DNA of 64,000 nucleotides, taken from contig CM030362.1 in the NCBI GenBank assembly GCA_017893485.1, positions 182,364,175-182,428,174 of the forward strand. Reading direction: 5' to 3'. The translations under genes and the position numbers were made by a program. The stretch is from Hemerocallis citrina (taxonomy: Eukaryota; Streptophyta; Magnoliopsida; Asparagales; Asphodelaceae). The notes beneath the pieces were generated by a model. The model ran no database searches. It saw nothing but the letters and a program-made list of their open reading frames with translations, and had not been told where the DNA came from. This document shows, one piece after another, positions 34,743 to 46,716 of the stretch (positions are counted from its first letter, which is position 1; each line of letters opens with the position of its first letter).

Positions 34743-36031
34743 ACACATTTTGTTGCATATCATGATAGCGATAAACAAAAACTTGAGAAGGCTTTGTTTC
34801 TTTATGTTGCCATCTCAGATCTCCCTCAGGAAATAATTAGCTTAGTATATGTATATTCCTTGCTTTTTAAATCTCTTGACATGTCAAATTCATATTTTGT
34901 TCTTATAGTTAAATGCTTTGTATTTTGTTTAGGTTGCAAATAATGAATCAAGAGATGTGATGCCTTATGGTGATATTCCAAAAACAGCTTTTCAGAGCTA
35001 TATTCGACTTCCACACGAAGGTAGAATCTGAGATTAGTTTTTGTTTTTCTTAAATATGAAATTAAGTTTGTGGTATGTTGTATGCAGTTTTGTTATTTTT
35101 ATTATTATTACTGTATTTACTCTCTTTGGCTAGTTATTTGCAACCTAAGTTTGTGGTATGTTATTACTTTTTTTATATGCCTACCCAAAAAAGTTCTTGT
35201 ATATTTGCAGCAATGCTGGACCCATCATCCACTGGAGATGAGCTAATCAGAATCTAAAAAAATTTGACCATCGCCCTCTCCGTTTAAATGAAGATGATTA
35301 TCAGCGGGTTTGTGAAATTTCTAAGCGTAAGGTACATAAGCCATTTTAGTAACAATCCGGAAAAGTTCTTTCTTTATTTCATTACAGTTTTCAATCCTAG
35401 CATTGTTACCTGTCATTTTAATTTGGAACAGGGAGCAAACTTTAGAGATTTACCAGGTGTGTGTGTTGGTGCCAATAATATAGTAGAGTGGGACAAAAAG
35501 GTTTCAGAGAGTTCTTTTACCTTCTGGAAAACCACTGGTATTTTTCTTACTAACTTGTTAGAAATTTAAGCACTAGTCTTTCCTTTTCTTAAAAAATTTA
35601 ATGTGTATTTTTCTCTCTCCCTGTATTAGGTTCCAGATTATGCAATGAGTTTTATTAAGGGAAAATCGTTAAAGTAAGTTTATCCAATTCCTTTGGTTTT
35701 TTTGGCATTTTGTTGTCTCAGTCAATGATTTCATGAATATTATAGGCCATTTGGTCGCTTGTGGTGGGATGAGACTGTTCCGACGGTTGTCACAAGAGCG
35801 GAACCACATAATCAGGTTCTTTTCTTCAAAAAAGTTTCTTCATTATCGCGTTCTCTAATAATTATTTTTTTTAAAAATGGAGTGTGAGATATCTTTGATT
35901 TTCTGCTATTTATAAATTTAATTTCAGATCATAATCCATCCCGAACAAGATCGAGTGCTCACTATTAGAGAAAATGCAAGATTGCAAGGATTTCCTGAGT
36001 ACTACAGACTGTTTGGGCCAATCATGGCTCG
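34743..36031 (+). pseudogene. Captured chromomethylase (CMT) DNA methyltransferase fragment
   Basis: Seven exons with GT/AG introns on the plus strand: 34743-34829, 34933-35020, 35211-35331, 35432-35537, 35630-35673, 35746-35815 and 35928-36031, about 206 codons in all. They spell CMT hallmarks in order: [77 protein letters not shown], then [20 protein letters not shown]. CMTs methylate CHG/CHH cytosines at transposons, recruited by H3K9me2. Only the region after the catalytic PCQ and ENV motifs is present, and the final QVGNAV motif is replaced by unrelated sequence. Lesions include a frameshift/stop near 35258 in exon 3, a frame change near 35508 in exon 4, and a lost donor (GA for GT) after 34829. 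It cannot encode an active enzyme. Retained introns show DNA-level capture. Confidence 0.88.
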
Positions 36032-37991
36032 GTATGTTCTGATATTGTTCTGCTTCAAGTCAAATTTTCTACTTTTTCATCTAAATCATTGAATTTAAAC
36101 AAGTACATTTGCAAATGGAAGTGAATAATATCATATGTTTAGTTGTAGTATTTGTTTATCTCCGGCCCCTTTGATAAAGAAGTAGGATTAGGTGGGGTTC
36201 TTTCTTATCCTTTTTCTGATAAATGCCATAGAATTTGAGTTAGATCATCTCAAATTATCATTAAATATTTTGAGACATAAAATAAACTATATACCATCTT
36301 GTGTGCATGCATTAATTAATAACAAGACAATAAAGAAATTGTCAATCAGATTCACATCACTTAAACACCAATTCAATTCAAAGAGTGAAGGCATAAACCT
36401 ATTTCGTTAAACAAGCATAGCATATATGAGTATCCACATGAACTGACAAATAATTTCAATCTGTTTCCCGATTAATTTAAATTAGTTAGAATTCAGTTAT
36501 GCTCTGTTTTGTGATAAATAAGTATGACTGCAGCATGTTTCCTTGTAGTCAACTCAGTTATGCTCCAATTTGTGCTCTTTTTTTCTTTTGTTTGACAAAT
36601 TGATGATCAAATATTTATGTTTTTTCTATAGGGCTAGCGTATTCCATCGGTTTCCAGTCACGCACATACATTAGGGCAAAATAATGATGGAATTGGAAGT
36701 AACAGCAGGCCACACGAGGAGACTCCCTTGCTGTAGTTTGTCGAATTTGGACTTTTTTAAAAATGTTTTGTAGAAATTATATCTATGTTTTGTAATAACT
36801 AAGTGTTGTACAACATATACATTTGATGCTCGTTGTATGATAGTTTATTTTGTTTTCTATTCAGTTGTTTTTTGTGATGTGCGACTTTCGGTTCTTGATT
36901 ATGATGTTATTATTGATTTACCTGATTTGCATTTAAATTTAATATGATTATATGTATTTGTAATATACGATTAATTGCTGGTTTTTTCAATTGAAAATTT
37001 TATCATTAAAATTTAAAAAAAAAAAAAAAAACCAATCGTGACGTTTCCCAAGAAATGCCGCAATAGGTCCTACAGCTTTTGAGTAACCTCTATCGCGGCA
37101 CTGAACAAGCGCCGTGGCAGGGTACCAATGGTAGCTTTTAATCATGGTGCGGTCCCGGCGCTTGCAAAAAGCGCCGCTATAGCTCTATTTTTTTCAAAAC
37201 GAAATGTTCCTGTAACGGCGGTTTGGCAACGCCGTTACAGGTGGACATCCTATAGTGGCGGCGTCCGTAAACGCCGCGATAGCCTATATGGCTATAACGA
37301 CGCATGTTCTAACGGCGCTTTTAGCGGCGATTTCAGAAGCGCCGTTATGAGCTATAACGGCGCCAAAAAACGCTGCTATAGCCTTGTAAAAGCGCCGCTA
37401 TAGCCTGTGCGGTTTGTAGTGTCAGATGGGAATGCTCATTAATCTCACCCTTTTGATTTATGACTGAGGATACAGTATTTGGTGGGAACTTGGTTTGGAA
37501 TAGGTCCTTTTGTTAATCAGATATCTTCTTATGCAAATTATGTTTTTCATGGATCAAACTATTAATATTCACATTTAACTTTTTAACAGTCCTTGTCAAT
37601 GCTTCACAGTGATCACAAAATAAAAACATTTATCGTTCATCTCTAGCTACTGAATAGTGTAGAGGTGCTTCATAAACGGTTGTTAAGGAGAGAGAAACAA
37701 AATAGTTAAGTCCTAGATACTTTCTAGCTACATCTAATGCTTTTGACAAGTTATTAAACCCTATATAAAATGGATCTCTAAAATCTTTAACACTATCTAA
37801 GACTTCTATCCACATATGGAACACTCATGTTAAACTTCCTTTTAAAACTACATAAAATTTAAAATTTCTTTGTGTCTGATTAAAGAGTTCTGATATAGCA
37901 TTTCATTACTACTAAAAGTATTTCTAGTCTTTATTATTAAAAGCAATCCGGAGATATTCTAAAATGCATTTATGTTCTTTATTAACTAAAA

Positions 37992-38656
37992 CTAGTATAA
38001 TGCACGTGCGATGCACGTCTATAAAGGTGCGTAGGATTTTGAGGAAGGGGAAGGTCACCAAAGATGTTGCATGCATGCATGCAGACAGGCATGCACAATT
38101 TATTCATTTTGATATTTGCATGCATGTAATAGACCTACTGGCTTTGATAGGAGGAAACTTTCTTATGAATAAATTGTGCATGCAAGTACATGCAAATCTA
38201 TACTATTAATTATTTTTCCAAAACTATGCAGATAGGCATGCAGATCTATGCATGTTAATTATTTTTTCAATACATGTAAATTACATTTCTGACCTCCGAT
38301 ATTAACTCTATATTTTTTTTAGCCTTTTATGTTTATGAGGGTATGATAGTAAAAAGCCGCCAAAATGAGGCTTTACTTAATAATAGTACTAGTAATCCGC
38401 ACGTGCAATGCACGTTTTATGGGTTAGCACGTGCAATTTGCACTGGGGATATGCACGTGCAATGTACGGATTTGATGGAGGGAGAGGAAGAGACGGTTTC
38501 GATTTTTGAGGGAACAAAATTTTATGAAGACTTTAAATGGGAAGTGAAAATTACAAAATTAACCTTATATATTTTTTTTAGCTTTTTATGTATATAGGGG
38601 CATAATAGTAAAAAGCCACTAAAAATGAAGCTTTGCTTAATAATAGTATAGATAGA
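37992..38656 (-). mobile_element. Helitron C, with Helitron D inserted in its 5' tip
   Basis: On the minus strand Helitron C ends with hairpin ACGTGCATCGCACGT, then GCATTATACTAG|T at 37992. Its 5' end would be TCTATACTATTATTAAG, but this is interrupted after four bases by Helitron D (38389-38652). The unit interrupts the pararetrovirus between the RNase H and transactivator-like parts. It contains a CATGCATG(C)n-rich patch at 38060-38270. No coding. Confidence 0.72.
38389..38652 (-). mobile_element. Helitron D (264 bp)
   Basis: On the minus strand it begins TCTATACTATTATTAAGC at 38652. It ends with ACGTGCATTGCACGTGCGG, then ATTACTAG at 38389, next to T. The termini match those of Helitron C, so it is the same family. 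The interior repeats the hairpin word GCACGTGCAA. Confidence 0.75.
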
Positions 38657-40500
38657 TATGAGAAAAAGTCTTAAAAGATATATTACTAGTTGGAAAGACA
38701 ATCAGTTCTTGGTTACCAAATCTAAGGCGTTCTTGACTTAGTCTTACTAGCATGGTCTGATTAGATAAAAAGTTATTTGATGGTAAACCTTGCCTGGGAG
38801 GAGGTATCTCCATTTGTACATGATTAAAAATGTTCATAAGATCAATGCTTAAATAAAGTGTGGATAATTTAAGAAGATGATCAATTCTTATAGTAATCAA
38901 TTGTCGTCTAATTAATCCTTCATACCCTTCTTCATAAGCGTCAAATTTATTTTCTAATTGATATAAAAAATGTTTATCATATATACAATCAATACTTTTA
39001 CTAAATGCTTCTATGGAGCAAATTTGAAGAAATTGAAATAATGAAAAATCCAAGTCTGTGTAATCAAGAAAAGGGTCAGGAAAATTAGCACCGAATTCAG
39101 GATGAATCTGGTCCACCAAGCTTTGGAGCGCACTTTGATGGACAAGGTGACTAAGAGTGCCAGGAATAGTATTAGTAGTGCCCTTGATGTGAGCAAAGTA
39201 AATACGTGCTCCTAAGGCAGAGCAGCGGTCAATAAAGTTTAACCAACGTCTTCTTGAACTTCTTTTACTGTCTAAATTCATCTTATTATGAAAAGAAACA
39301 ATTGCTACACAACAGTTCCCAAAGTAATTTCTTTCCTAGAGAATATAAATAACTCGAAACTATCTAATGCATATGAAATTGTAAGAAGTTATGCATCAAT
39401 ACTACTAATGTTATCTTTTTCTTCATGTTTTCCGCTAGCATATCTACAGATTCTTTCGGTATATCTGTCTGAATATTTGTTCCGTTTAGCAATAAGAGTG
39501 GATCCCCACCCTATGTTACAACCATCTATCTCAACTATTAGATAATCTGTATCTAACGGTAGAATTAATTCATGAAGATTTTTTACTAGTTGTTTTATTT
39601 GTAAAAAGAGTTTAATATCTTCTTGATTAAAATTTCTATGACATTTTTGTGAGATTTTTGCATATAAAGGACCTGCTATTTTTCCTAAGTCTTTTACAAA
39701 AGATCGAGCATAGTTAACTAGTCTTAAAAATTATTGAATTCGTTGTAAGGTTTCTAATTAATCTGGAAAATCTAGAATCGTTTGTGCTATATGTGGTTGA
39801 AGATTTATTTTTCCTTGGCCTATAATTACTCCAAGAAATTCTATCTGAGGTTTAAATAATTGCATTTTCTTCTTACTAACAATTAGTCTATAATTAATAA
39901 ATTAGGAAATAATAATTTGTAAATGACCACGATGTTCTGTCTAGTTTTACTAAAAAATAAACAACAAACATTTTAGGTTTTAAAAATATATCATCCATTG
40001 TTCTTTGAAAAATAGATGGTGCATTCATTAGGCAAAATGGCATTACGAGCCATTCATACTTACCTTCTGGCAAGTGAATGCTATCCATTCTACACTTCTT
40101 GGATGCATTCTAATTTGTTAGAAACCTGATTTTAAGTCAAATTTATTAAAAAATGTACAACCTTGAATCTGGTTTATTAGCCTAGTTTTGTCTGGTATAT
40201 CATAACCATCGTATATTGTATTATCATTTAATCTCTTATAGTTAATAACCTTTCTACTTTTTCCTCTAACTATTTCACTATGATTTCTTACTATAAAAGC
40301 TGTTGATCTATGCGGGCTTTCAGATCTTCCAATTACTCCTAATTTTAAAAGCTCAGAAATATGTGTTTTAAAATCTTCTAATTCTTGATTAGTTGCATTA
40401 ATCTTAGCGGTTCTAATCTTATATTCAGGATTTATTATATTAAGTTTGCATACTATCTTATCTTTTTTTCCCAGTATATTAATATATCTTCGCCTAATAT
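38657..40500 (-). pseudogene. Caulimovirid reverse transcriptase and RNase H, decayed
   Basis: The minus strand shows the RT palm region near 40088-39990 (motif around '[14 protein letters not shown]', with Cys replacing the usual Gly). Fingers-type sequence lies upstream to about 40450. The RNase H end is near 39281-39120 (a 'KGTTNTIPGTLS' type motif), followed by a linker to the next gene. Frames are interrupted by several stops. These domains copy pregenomic RNA to DNA in related viruses. Here they are non-functional. Confidence 0.78.
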
Positions 40501-40502
40501 TT

Positions 40503-41374
40503 CTATTTTTCTATTTTCGAAATTAATTGTTTTATTTCTTGTTCGCTTACTAAAGTATAATATAATTGTTCTAGGTTTATAATTTCTTTTTTAATGTCTA
40601 TCTTGTAATCATCAACTTCTGTGTCTTGTTCTATTTCATTTAGTTGGCACTCATTTTCATGTTTACATTTGCATTCTTTTTCTGGAAATAAAGTGTTAAT
40701 TTTTCTAGTCATTGTAGGTTCATCTTGAATAAATACGGGAGTATACAAGGTATGTTTTTGTAGTTGTAAATAGTCTTTACTAATAAGTATACTACCATTA
40801 TCTTTTAATACGAAACTTGTCCTAATATTAGATCTACTCTTAGGTTTAAAGGTCTTAGCCAAGTACCATCCTTCGGTAATGTATATTCTTGGCTTTCTCC
40901 GCAATTAATTTCAAATCTTATTTTACTATTGAGTGCTAATTGGCTATCATATGTATAGGTCTATCCATCCATTTGTTGTACTTCTACTGTACTTTGGGTT
41001 ATAACAATATATTGGATAGGTATTAAATCTTGATTAATAAAGCAATTACTGCACACTGTATCTACTAATGCTAAGCATTTTATTTCATAATCTTTTATTC
41101 GGATTATGCATATAACTTTTAGAATTTTTAAATCTTCATTATTATATATTTGTACTAATTCATTAGGTTCTGAAATATCCACAGGCTGTTCTATTACTAT
41201 TTTTCCTTTTTTAACTTTAGCCTCCAATATTTCCAATTTTTCATATATTAGTTTATGTGCATCTTCAACATTTTCTATTCTTTTCCCTAATATATTTAAT
41301 TCATCTGTATGGATTAACGTTCGAGCTACTAAAGGGCTAAATGATATTTCATATCTGTGTTCTGTACACTTCAT
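40503..41374 (-). pseudogene. Caulimovirid aspartic protease region, decayed
   Basis: Two minus-strand open segments (41374-40961 and 40904-40503) lie between the zinc-knuckle and RT pieces. A protease-type motif 'ALVDTV' is visible near 41075, where the family has Asp-Thr/Ser-Gly. The glycine is replaced by valine, which would inactivate the protease. The segment upstream is charged and coiled-coil-like. Confidence 0.65.
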
Positions 41375-42237
41375 ACAACATTCTCTATGACATTTAGAAC
41401 ATTAGTTCTATGTTCTCTACTAGGATACCAATTGCAGAAAAAGCAAGATACGTTATCCATTCATGTATTAATTTTTCAATCGTGTTGGCAAGAATCTTGA
41501 CTGGTACTTTATATGTTCATCATGTATAAATCTTCAAGATCAGATAAGTCTGGAATATTGTTTTCTAATGGGGAAATACTATCAATGAATCTATTATTTT
41601 CTATTTCCTCTAACCCCCCTTCATGGTTTTGATCTTCTATAGTACTATAGAAGAAATTAATTCAGTGTGTGATACAGTTTCGTCTATATTAATTAAGTCT
41701 TCATTAGCATTTACTAAAGTATTGTTTTAATTATGTTTATTTATTCTTTTTTGGCACACTACAAAAGAAATGGTCTTTGCCGGCGTTTTTTTGAACATTT
41801 ACCGGCGTTTATAAACGCCGCTGTAGATACCACCGGCGTTTTATAAATCGCCGGTGCAAGTGCCGCTGAATCGAGCGTCGCTGTAGCTTAGGGACATTCA
41901 CCGGCGTTTTTTACGGCCGCCGGTATATGTTAAAACTACACCGGCGGTCGTAAAAACGCCGGTGAATGTCTGGTTTCGTTTGGAAGCACTGTTTTCGCCA
42001 TGACCTACACCGGTGTTTCTAAAACGCCGGTATATACTTCCAATTTTTTGCTGAAAGCTACACCGGCGCTTGTAAAAACGCCGGTGTAGCTATATTTTTT
42101 TTTTAAATTATTTTTTTTAAAAATTAAAAAAAAAAAAAAAACCTTCGACACTCTTTACTAATCAAAACCAATTGCAAAACTAAAAGTGACCCATTATAAT
42201 ATATATGAATGAAACATATATTTTTCACAGTGAACCC

Positions 42238-43000
42238 AATTGTTGTACATATCCGGAGGATTTTGGCATACAGCTATAGCATCCTCAGTTCACAGTGAAC
42301 CCATTTTGGTCAAAAAAACATGCCATGAAATAAGCTTCATTAACAGTAAAAGAAGATGAGGATGCTAGCAGCATACTTAGTTTGGAAGTGAACCCATTTT
42401 TTGTTAAAAAATCATGCCAAAGATGGCAATCAGCTTCATTAACAGTATCTGAAAATGAAAATATCCATTATCTGAGCATATATGTTGCTCTACTAATTCT
42501 TTAGCCCAACTAAATCTAAAACCCAATTGTTGTACATATCTGGAGGATTTTGGCATACGTACCTATAGCATCCTCAGTTCACAGTGAACCCATTTTGGTC
42601 AAAAAAACATGCCAAGATGACAATCAGATGCATGAAATAAGCTTCATTAACAGTAAAAGAAGATGAGGATGCTAGCAGCATACTTAGTTTGGAAGTGAAC
42701 CCATTTTTTGTTAAAAAATCATGCCAAAGATGGCAATCAGCTTCATTAACAGTATCTGAAAATGAAAATATCTATTATCTGAGCATATATGTTGCTCTAC
42801 TAATTCTTTAGCCCAACTAAATCTAAAACTCAATTGTTGTACATATCTGGAGGATTTTGGCATACGTACCTATAGCATCCTCAGTTCACAGTGAACCCAT
42901 TTTGATCAAAAAAACATGCCAAGCTGACAATCAGATGCATGAAATAAGCTTTTATTTGCACTGTGACATTTCAGATGCAACAAATAAAATAAGCTTTGAT
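42238..43000. repeat. Tandem repeats of about 290-307 bp inside CACTA-D
   Basis: The phrase AATTGTTGTACATATC (T/C) GGAGGATTTTGGCATAC recurs at 42238, 42525 and 42832, each followed by CATCCTCAGTTCACAGTGAA. Two full units and a truncated third are highly similar. No gene identified within them. Confidence 0.85.
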
Positions 43001-43079
43001 TTGGTATTTACTAATTTTGTCAAACCTATATTTACCCAGAACCGGATCCCTAACCAAATTTAAAATTTTGGAGACTGTT

Positions 43080-46000
43080 CAAGCATGCTGAAAGCCATAT
43101 ACCCAATACCCGATGATAAGGTTATACAGCTATAATTTTGGGGTCAATTGTACAATTGTTCGATACTCAACCAACCCTAACAGTATTAAAATCAAAATCA
43201 ACAGCATTATGCTTAAGCTTATTATAACAATAGTTCAAGTCCATAACCTTTCCTCATTGAAGCTATATTCAAACTCTTCTAAATGATGAAAAAGGAAATT
43301 CATTGTGAATAAAGCATCCAACTGCAAGTCCATAACCTTTCCTCATTGAAGCTATATTCAAACTCTTCTAATTGATTTTTCCTCAAGTAGACTAGAAGGT
43401 TGTCAACCTTACCGAGAACAACTGGTAAAGACTATAGTAATGCTGATATAAACTTAGCATATCCAAAGATACAAGTTTGATGTCAGCTGTACTTCATTAG
43501 AACATTTTTTTTTTTACATCAAAGTAATAAATATGGCTCCCCATATTTCACCATGTCAATTTTGATATATTGGATAAGAAAGGACTATAAAGCCTTTTGA
43601 AACTATACATATTAGAAAAGCTGCGAGGTTTTGTAGATAACAGAATAATCAACACAAGGAATTTCAAACTATAAGTGTTGTTAAAAAGCATATGCCTTTC
43701 TCTACTTCCACTGCAGTCATTCAGAATTCCCTTATTTATTTTTACTTCACGCACAACTACCATGAATGTAATATTATTCTGATTTTTGCTTAAAAACTTC
43801 AAACGTATGAAAAAGATAAACTTATACGAGAGATATAAAGAAATTGCCAATTAGAAAGAGTAAGACATGGTTAATGAAAGTGTCACAAGCTGAAAAAATA
43901 CAAAGTATAATCTGCAAGCACAAATCTAAGCGACTTGAGCTAATGTAAACACATTTCACAAGAAAGAAAAAAATGTTATTACTCACTCGCCTTCACTGAC
44001 TGAAATATATTTTGATAAAGTGTATATGTTTTACTTAAAGAAGAGTTAGTTTCTGTTTTCACTTTTATTCTGAGTGAGGAAACCAAAAGGATGAGTTCTA
44101 CAACGGAAAAACTTCACTAGCAAAGAAGAAAGAGTACGAGCTTCCAACTAACCCGTGATCTCCCATTTATCAAATTTTGCTAGCCAAGCATCCGAACCAA
44201 TCTACGAAGAAGAGACTCTGTCCACCCAAACTTGATAATGCTTTCCTTGTTTATCCCCATAATGTGCCCCAAATGCATCTATGAACTCATGAAGAGAATA
44301 CTCAACTCCGGAAGGATGAACAAGAACTCCATTTTGATACTATCAATCACATTGCATAGAAACATTTTAGTTCATGATGACGATGGAAGGTATACCATCT
44401 TTTATTTTTATTGAACCCATGAAGCACATCAAGTCTGAGCTATTCTAAGGTATATTTAATTTATTAAAAAAAAGAGATCATGACAGCAAATTTTTGCTAC
44501 TTTCAGGCACAGAGGCAAAATCCTTCACGCATTTTGTAAAAAGACTATATTATCCTGTTAGATCTCAAATGAAAGTCATTCAATATTGGAAACAAAAGAA
44601 AATCTAAAACTTCGTAGGACTTAATGAATAGTTACGACCTAAAAGTTTAAAATGTCACAGTGTACCAACTTTAGAATAGTGGATTAACATTTGTACCAGT
44701 AAAGTCATGTGAAGGGGAAACATACACTGATCCTTTTCATATTCTCGATAATTGATTCGGATTTTTCCAGCTCTGCCCGACGCCATCTCTCATATAGCAA
44801 ATAAAAGTTGACCACTTCATGCCCAGGGTTGAAATTTTCTAGCTTGCAAGTAGATAGATCTAAAATACATCAAGAAGAGGTGCACGAATACATGCAAATA
44901 AGGACATGGAAACTCTACAAATGCTGCGTTCCGGGGTCATTCGAATATAAATTCTTCATACTACAGTTCAAAATTTCTAAAACCATAACTAATTCCTACT
45001 TCCAAATTAAACAAACAAAAGAACTTAATTCCTAATCCAAAAAGAAAAATATAAGTAATCAAACTCTAACAAAAAGAAAAATATAAGTAATCACATGCAC
45101 ACTTAGAATTGCATCAAAACGCTTGAGGTAATCCTGAAAAGCAATTTAAAGTGTCAGGGATAATCACCAAGAGAAACTGAGGCTCTTGAAAAGAACCGTT
45201 GCAATGTCGCCTATAATTGCATCAAAACTTATTGTGTCATGTTTTCTTCCCACACGAGAAAATAAGTTGGAAAGACAGGAGAAAATACAAACTAGAGAAT
45301 GATATACTGTAATTACTTTTGTAATGAAAATCTAGCTTGATGATATCTTTATAGCATATTGCATGAATATTAACTCAAAAATAAAGTAGACTGTTATTAG
45401 TATTAATGCTGAAGTATTAAAATGTCTGCTTCAGAAATGGCCTCAATTTTGCAACTCTTCTATGCAACTATTGTTAATTTGAAAAAAAAATTTATCCATG
45501 TGCACGAGAAATAACTCAAATCATATATGTGACTCAACGTTGAAACCCCAAGTGTTCCATCTATATTTACATACATCCATCACATCTTCTACGGAAAAAG
45601 CTCTACAAAACCATACAAACTTCATCTGGAAACTGCATATAATCACACCAAATATTACCAACTTCTCCAATTCATGAAGTTGAATGTAATACTTGTGCAT
45701 TTTACCCTCAAATGTGCCGATTAAACACAACCCGCTAAATTTTATCTCTATATATGGGTACCCTCATCTAACTAACGTATCAACAATATCTCTATGTATA
45801 AGCACTCTCCTTAGCTTATGTATTAACATCCAAGGTTGTGAAGCCAATATCATGCCACCTCACATTTCTTTTCATAAATCAAGGACTCAGACTCAAAACA
45901 TTAATTCAGTAAAAATTAAACCCTAAAATCGAAACTGAATTGAACCCTAAAATCCTACAACTAACAAATCAATTCAGTAAAAATTGAACCCTAATCAATT

Positions 46001-46130
46001 CAGTAAAATTTTCCCAAAACAAAATTAACAAAATTAACCCTACAACTAACAAATCCCAAAACAAAATTAACCCTAAAACCATAAAATTAACATTAAATTT
46101 GTTTACACCAGATTACAAGATCGTTGACGG
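43080..46130 (-). pseudogene. Captured, unidentified exon fragments in CACTA-D
   Basis: Several minus-strand stretches look like exons of an ordinary plant gene separated by AT-rich introns. About 44855-44730 reads NPGHEVVNFYLLYERWRRAE and continues with a Glu/Ile-rich helix. About 44320-44180 can be read as VEYSLHEFIDAFGAHYGDK before a stop. A 69-codon frame at 45730-45521 is Phe/Val/Cys-rich. I do not recognise the family or families and cannot tell whether they come from one gene. The rest of 43080-44150 and 45000-45500 is intron-like. Confidence 0.4.
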
Positions 46131-46456
46131 TAGGAGACAGCGGAGGACTGCGGGGAACGACAGCGGGGGAGGGAGACAGTAGGGGACGGAGAGGGACGAT
46201 GGCGGGGGAGGGAGACAGCAATGGCGACAGCGGGGGAGGGAGACAGCAACGGCGAGGGACGACGGCGGGAGAGAGAGAGAGAGAGAGAGAGATGGAACCG
46301 TGAACAAATAGGAGAGACGGGAGAGTGCGGGAGGGGGGAAATTTGGGGGAAATAGGAGAGGGGCGTGGGGGAAATAGGAGAGGCGGGAGAGTGCGGGAGG
46401 GGGGAAATTTGGTACATTTTTTAACTTAGGGTTTGGGGGAAATTTATCCCAAACCC
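46130..46456 (-). other. Purine-rich leader at the right end of CACTA-D
   Basis: On the plus strand, (G/A)-rich units such as GGGGGAGGGAGACAG repeat. A 50-bp block containing GGGAGAGTGCGGGAGGGGGG is duplicated at about 46320 and 46385. On the minus strand it gives only a Ser/Pro/Leu low-complexity frame. It probably acts as an untranslated leader. Confidence 0.5.
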
Positions 46457-46716
46457 TATACCGGCGTTTTAACTAAAAAACGCCGGTGAATGAGAGAATG
46501 TTCACCGGCGTTTTTTATTAAAACGCCGGTGAATATGGACTTCCCCGGCGTTTTAATAAAAAACGCCGGTGAATATTATAATTCCCCGGCATTTTTTATA
46601 GGCCGCCGGCGTATAACCATCCATTTTGATGCCCCATTCCTGGTCTCTTCCTACCCCGGCGTTTCTGGTAAAACGCCGGGGAATATACGCCGGTAAATCC
46701 ATCTTGTGTTGTAGTG

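Larger units (their letters stand above)
32663..37421 (+). mobile_element. CACTA-C, 4.8-kb Pack-CACTA carrying a chromomethylase fragment
   Basis: It starts CACTACAAAATAAATGG and ends so that the reverse complement reads CACTACAAACCGCACAGG. TCA duplications flank it (32660-32662 and 37422-37424), and viral sequence continues on both sides. Subterminal CGGCG-type motifs are at 32685-32840 and, densely, at 37030-37410 (CGCCGTTAC, AGCGCCGCTATAG). No transposase is present. The interior holds a leader-like exon (32990-33240), an intron-like spacer and seven CMT exons (34743-36031). It is a non-autonomous, gene-capturing CACTA. Confidence 0.9.
32177..37824 (-). pseudogene. Caulimovirid transactivator/inclusion-body-like gene, split by CACTA-C
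   Basis: The segment 37824-37422 includes a short motif of the type 'FYIGFNN...A...ARKYLG', reminiscent of the caulimovirid transactivator/viroplasmin domain. The segment 32663-32177 continues with a coiled-coil-like, Lys/Glu-rich tail. The two abut exactly at the TCA duplication of CACTA-C. Stops and a frame change near 32415 show decay. In related viruses this protein permits translation of polycistronic RNA and forms inclusion bodies. Function here is inferred only from position after RNase H and weak motif similarity. Confidence 0.55.
41757..46716. mobile_element. CACTA-D, 5.0-kb non-autonomous CACTA in the viral zinc-knuckle region
   Basis: It starts CACTACAAAAGAAATGG and ends so that the reverse complement reads CACTACAACACAAGATGG. 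GCA duplications flank it (41754-41756 and 46717-46719). Strong subterminal arrays are present: paired ACCGGCG...CGCCGGT at 41779-42092 and 46459-46690. No transposase is present. The interior holds a tandem duplication (42238-43000) and gene-like exon fragments on the minus strand (44160-45730). The right-hand leader is purine-rich, as in CACTA-A. Confidence 0.9.

Noticed and set aside
46103..46417. Ser/Pro/Leu minus frame at the CACTA-D right end
   Set aside because: Low-complexity purine-rich leader, similar to the one in CACTA-A. No domain.
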